This document shows, piece after piece, positions 5,488 to 5,806 of a stretch of 5,806 nucleotides of DNA. The stretch is from Bacteroidales bacterium (GTDB lineage Bacteria; Bacteroidota; Bacteroidia; Bacteroidales; FEN-979). The DNA lies in contig JALNWG010000062.1 in NCBI GenBank assembly GCA_023231005.1, forward strand, positions 1 to 5,806, given 5' to 3'. Both the position numbers and the translations under genes were made by a program. Numbering within the stretch: position 1 is the stretch's first letter; each line of letters opens with the position of its first letter. The notes beneath the pieces were generated by a model. That model had not been told where the DNA came from. It was given only the letters and a program-made list of their open reading frames with translations, and searched no databases.

Positions 5488-5806
5488 ATGATTAAGATAA
5501 TTCATGTATCAGAAAATATTTTACTCAAGCAGTTAGAACATTCCGATGCCGATGATATTTTTCATACGATTATCAATCAACAAAAATATCTTGGGAAGTG
5601 GTTGCCATTTGTTGAATTCACGCTCGAGATTGAGGATACAAAAAAATATATCCAGTCGATAGTGGATTCTCAAAAAGAAAACTGTGACTGTGTTTTTGTG
5701 ATCCGGTTCAAGGATGAATTTGCAGGACTGATCGGTTTAAAAGGCACAGATAAACCAAATAAAAAAACAGAGATCGGATACTGGCTTTCTGAACCATTTC
5801 AAAAGA
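5488..5806 (+). CDS. GNAT acetyltransferase, RimJ/RimL type, N-terminal part
   Basis: The first 106 codons of an N-acetyltransferase run off the right edge; the frame is open from ATG 5488 to the last base. LGKWLPFVEFT (35-45) is the typical 'L-x-x-WLPW-x-x-x-T' block of RimL-like enzymes. It is followed by the helix around EDTKKYIQSIV, the strand CVFVIRFKDEFAGLIGLKG (68-86) and EIGYWLSEPFQ (95-105), which directly precedes the acetyl-CoA-binding Q/R-x-x-G-x-G/A loop that lies outside the window. Family members acetylate the N-terminal amine of ribosomal proteins, or other peptides, amino acids or antibiotics; the substrate cannot be told. There is no Shine-Dalgarno sequence. TAATTTTC at 5459-5466, one mismatch from TAnnTTTG, might give it its own promoter, although 31 nt from the M28 stop also allows read-through. 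Confidence 0.88.
   Translation, partial: MIKIIHVSENILLKQLEHSDADDIFHTIINQQKYLGKWLPFVEFTLEIEDTKKYIQSIVDSQKENCDCVFVIRFKDEFAGLIGLKGTDKPNKKTEIGYWLSEPFQK

Noticed and set aside
1..5806. CRISPR array, tRNA or rRNA genes, prophage or toxin-antitoxin pair
   Set aside because: No regularly spaced repeats, no cloverleaf or CCA-ended tRNA-like structure, no rRNA signatures, and no phage or toxin families were seen on either strand.

Overview
The window is a 5.8-kb, AT-rich stretch from a member of the Bacteroidota. Three things point there. The protein families and their wording are typical of the phylum. No start codon has a recognisable Shine-Dalgarno sequence. Several genes are preceded by copies of, or one-mismatch matches to, the Bacteroidota -7 promoter box TAnnTTTG. 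All genes read on the + strand. I cannot name a genus.

Layout: (1) The 3' end of an S41 (tail-specific/tricorn-like) peptidase gene enters from the left, with its nucleophile-serine region intact (1-438). (2) A 313-nt gene-free stretch (439-751) holds a repeat-like segment, a perfect TAnnTTTG box and the 3' end of a group II intron: the foot of domain IV, domain V and domain VI, ending at 718. No intron 5' half or reverse transcriptase is present, so this is a remnant. (3) An AraC-family regulator with a GyrI-like effector domain starts at 752, only 34 nt after the intron end, and is closed by a strong rho-independent terminator (1739-1778). (4) Next is a secreted, beta-rich protein of unknown function (1814-2626). 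(5) A B12-binding-domain radical SAM enzyme follows (2701-4131). (6) Then comes a PA-domain-containing M28 metallopeptidase without a signal peptide (4242-5456). (7) The first 106 codons of a RimJ/RimL-type GNAT acetyltransferase run off the right edge (5488 onward).

The genes look like a string of mostly single transcription units: gaps of 74-110 nt, own promoter-like boxes, and hairpins between them. The exception is the M28 peptidase and the acetyltransferase, 31 nt apart, which may be co-transcribed. I see no firm evidence that the radical SAM enzyme, the secreted protein and the peptidase form one pathway.

The most distinctive element is the group II intron remnant. Its domain V departs from consensus in the catalytic triad and the tetraloop. 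It also creates an open frame that runs into the AraC gene and would mislead start-site calling. I found no clearly new biological system.
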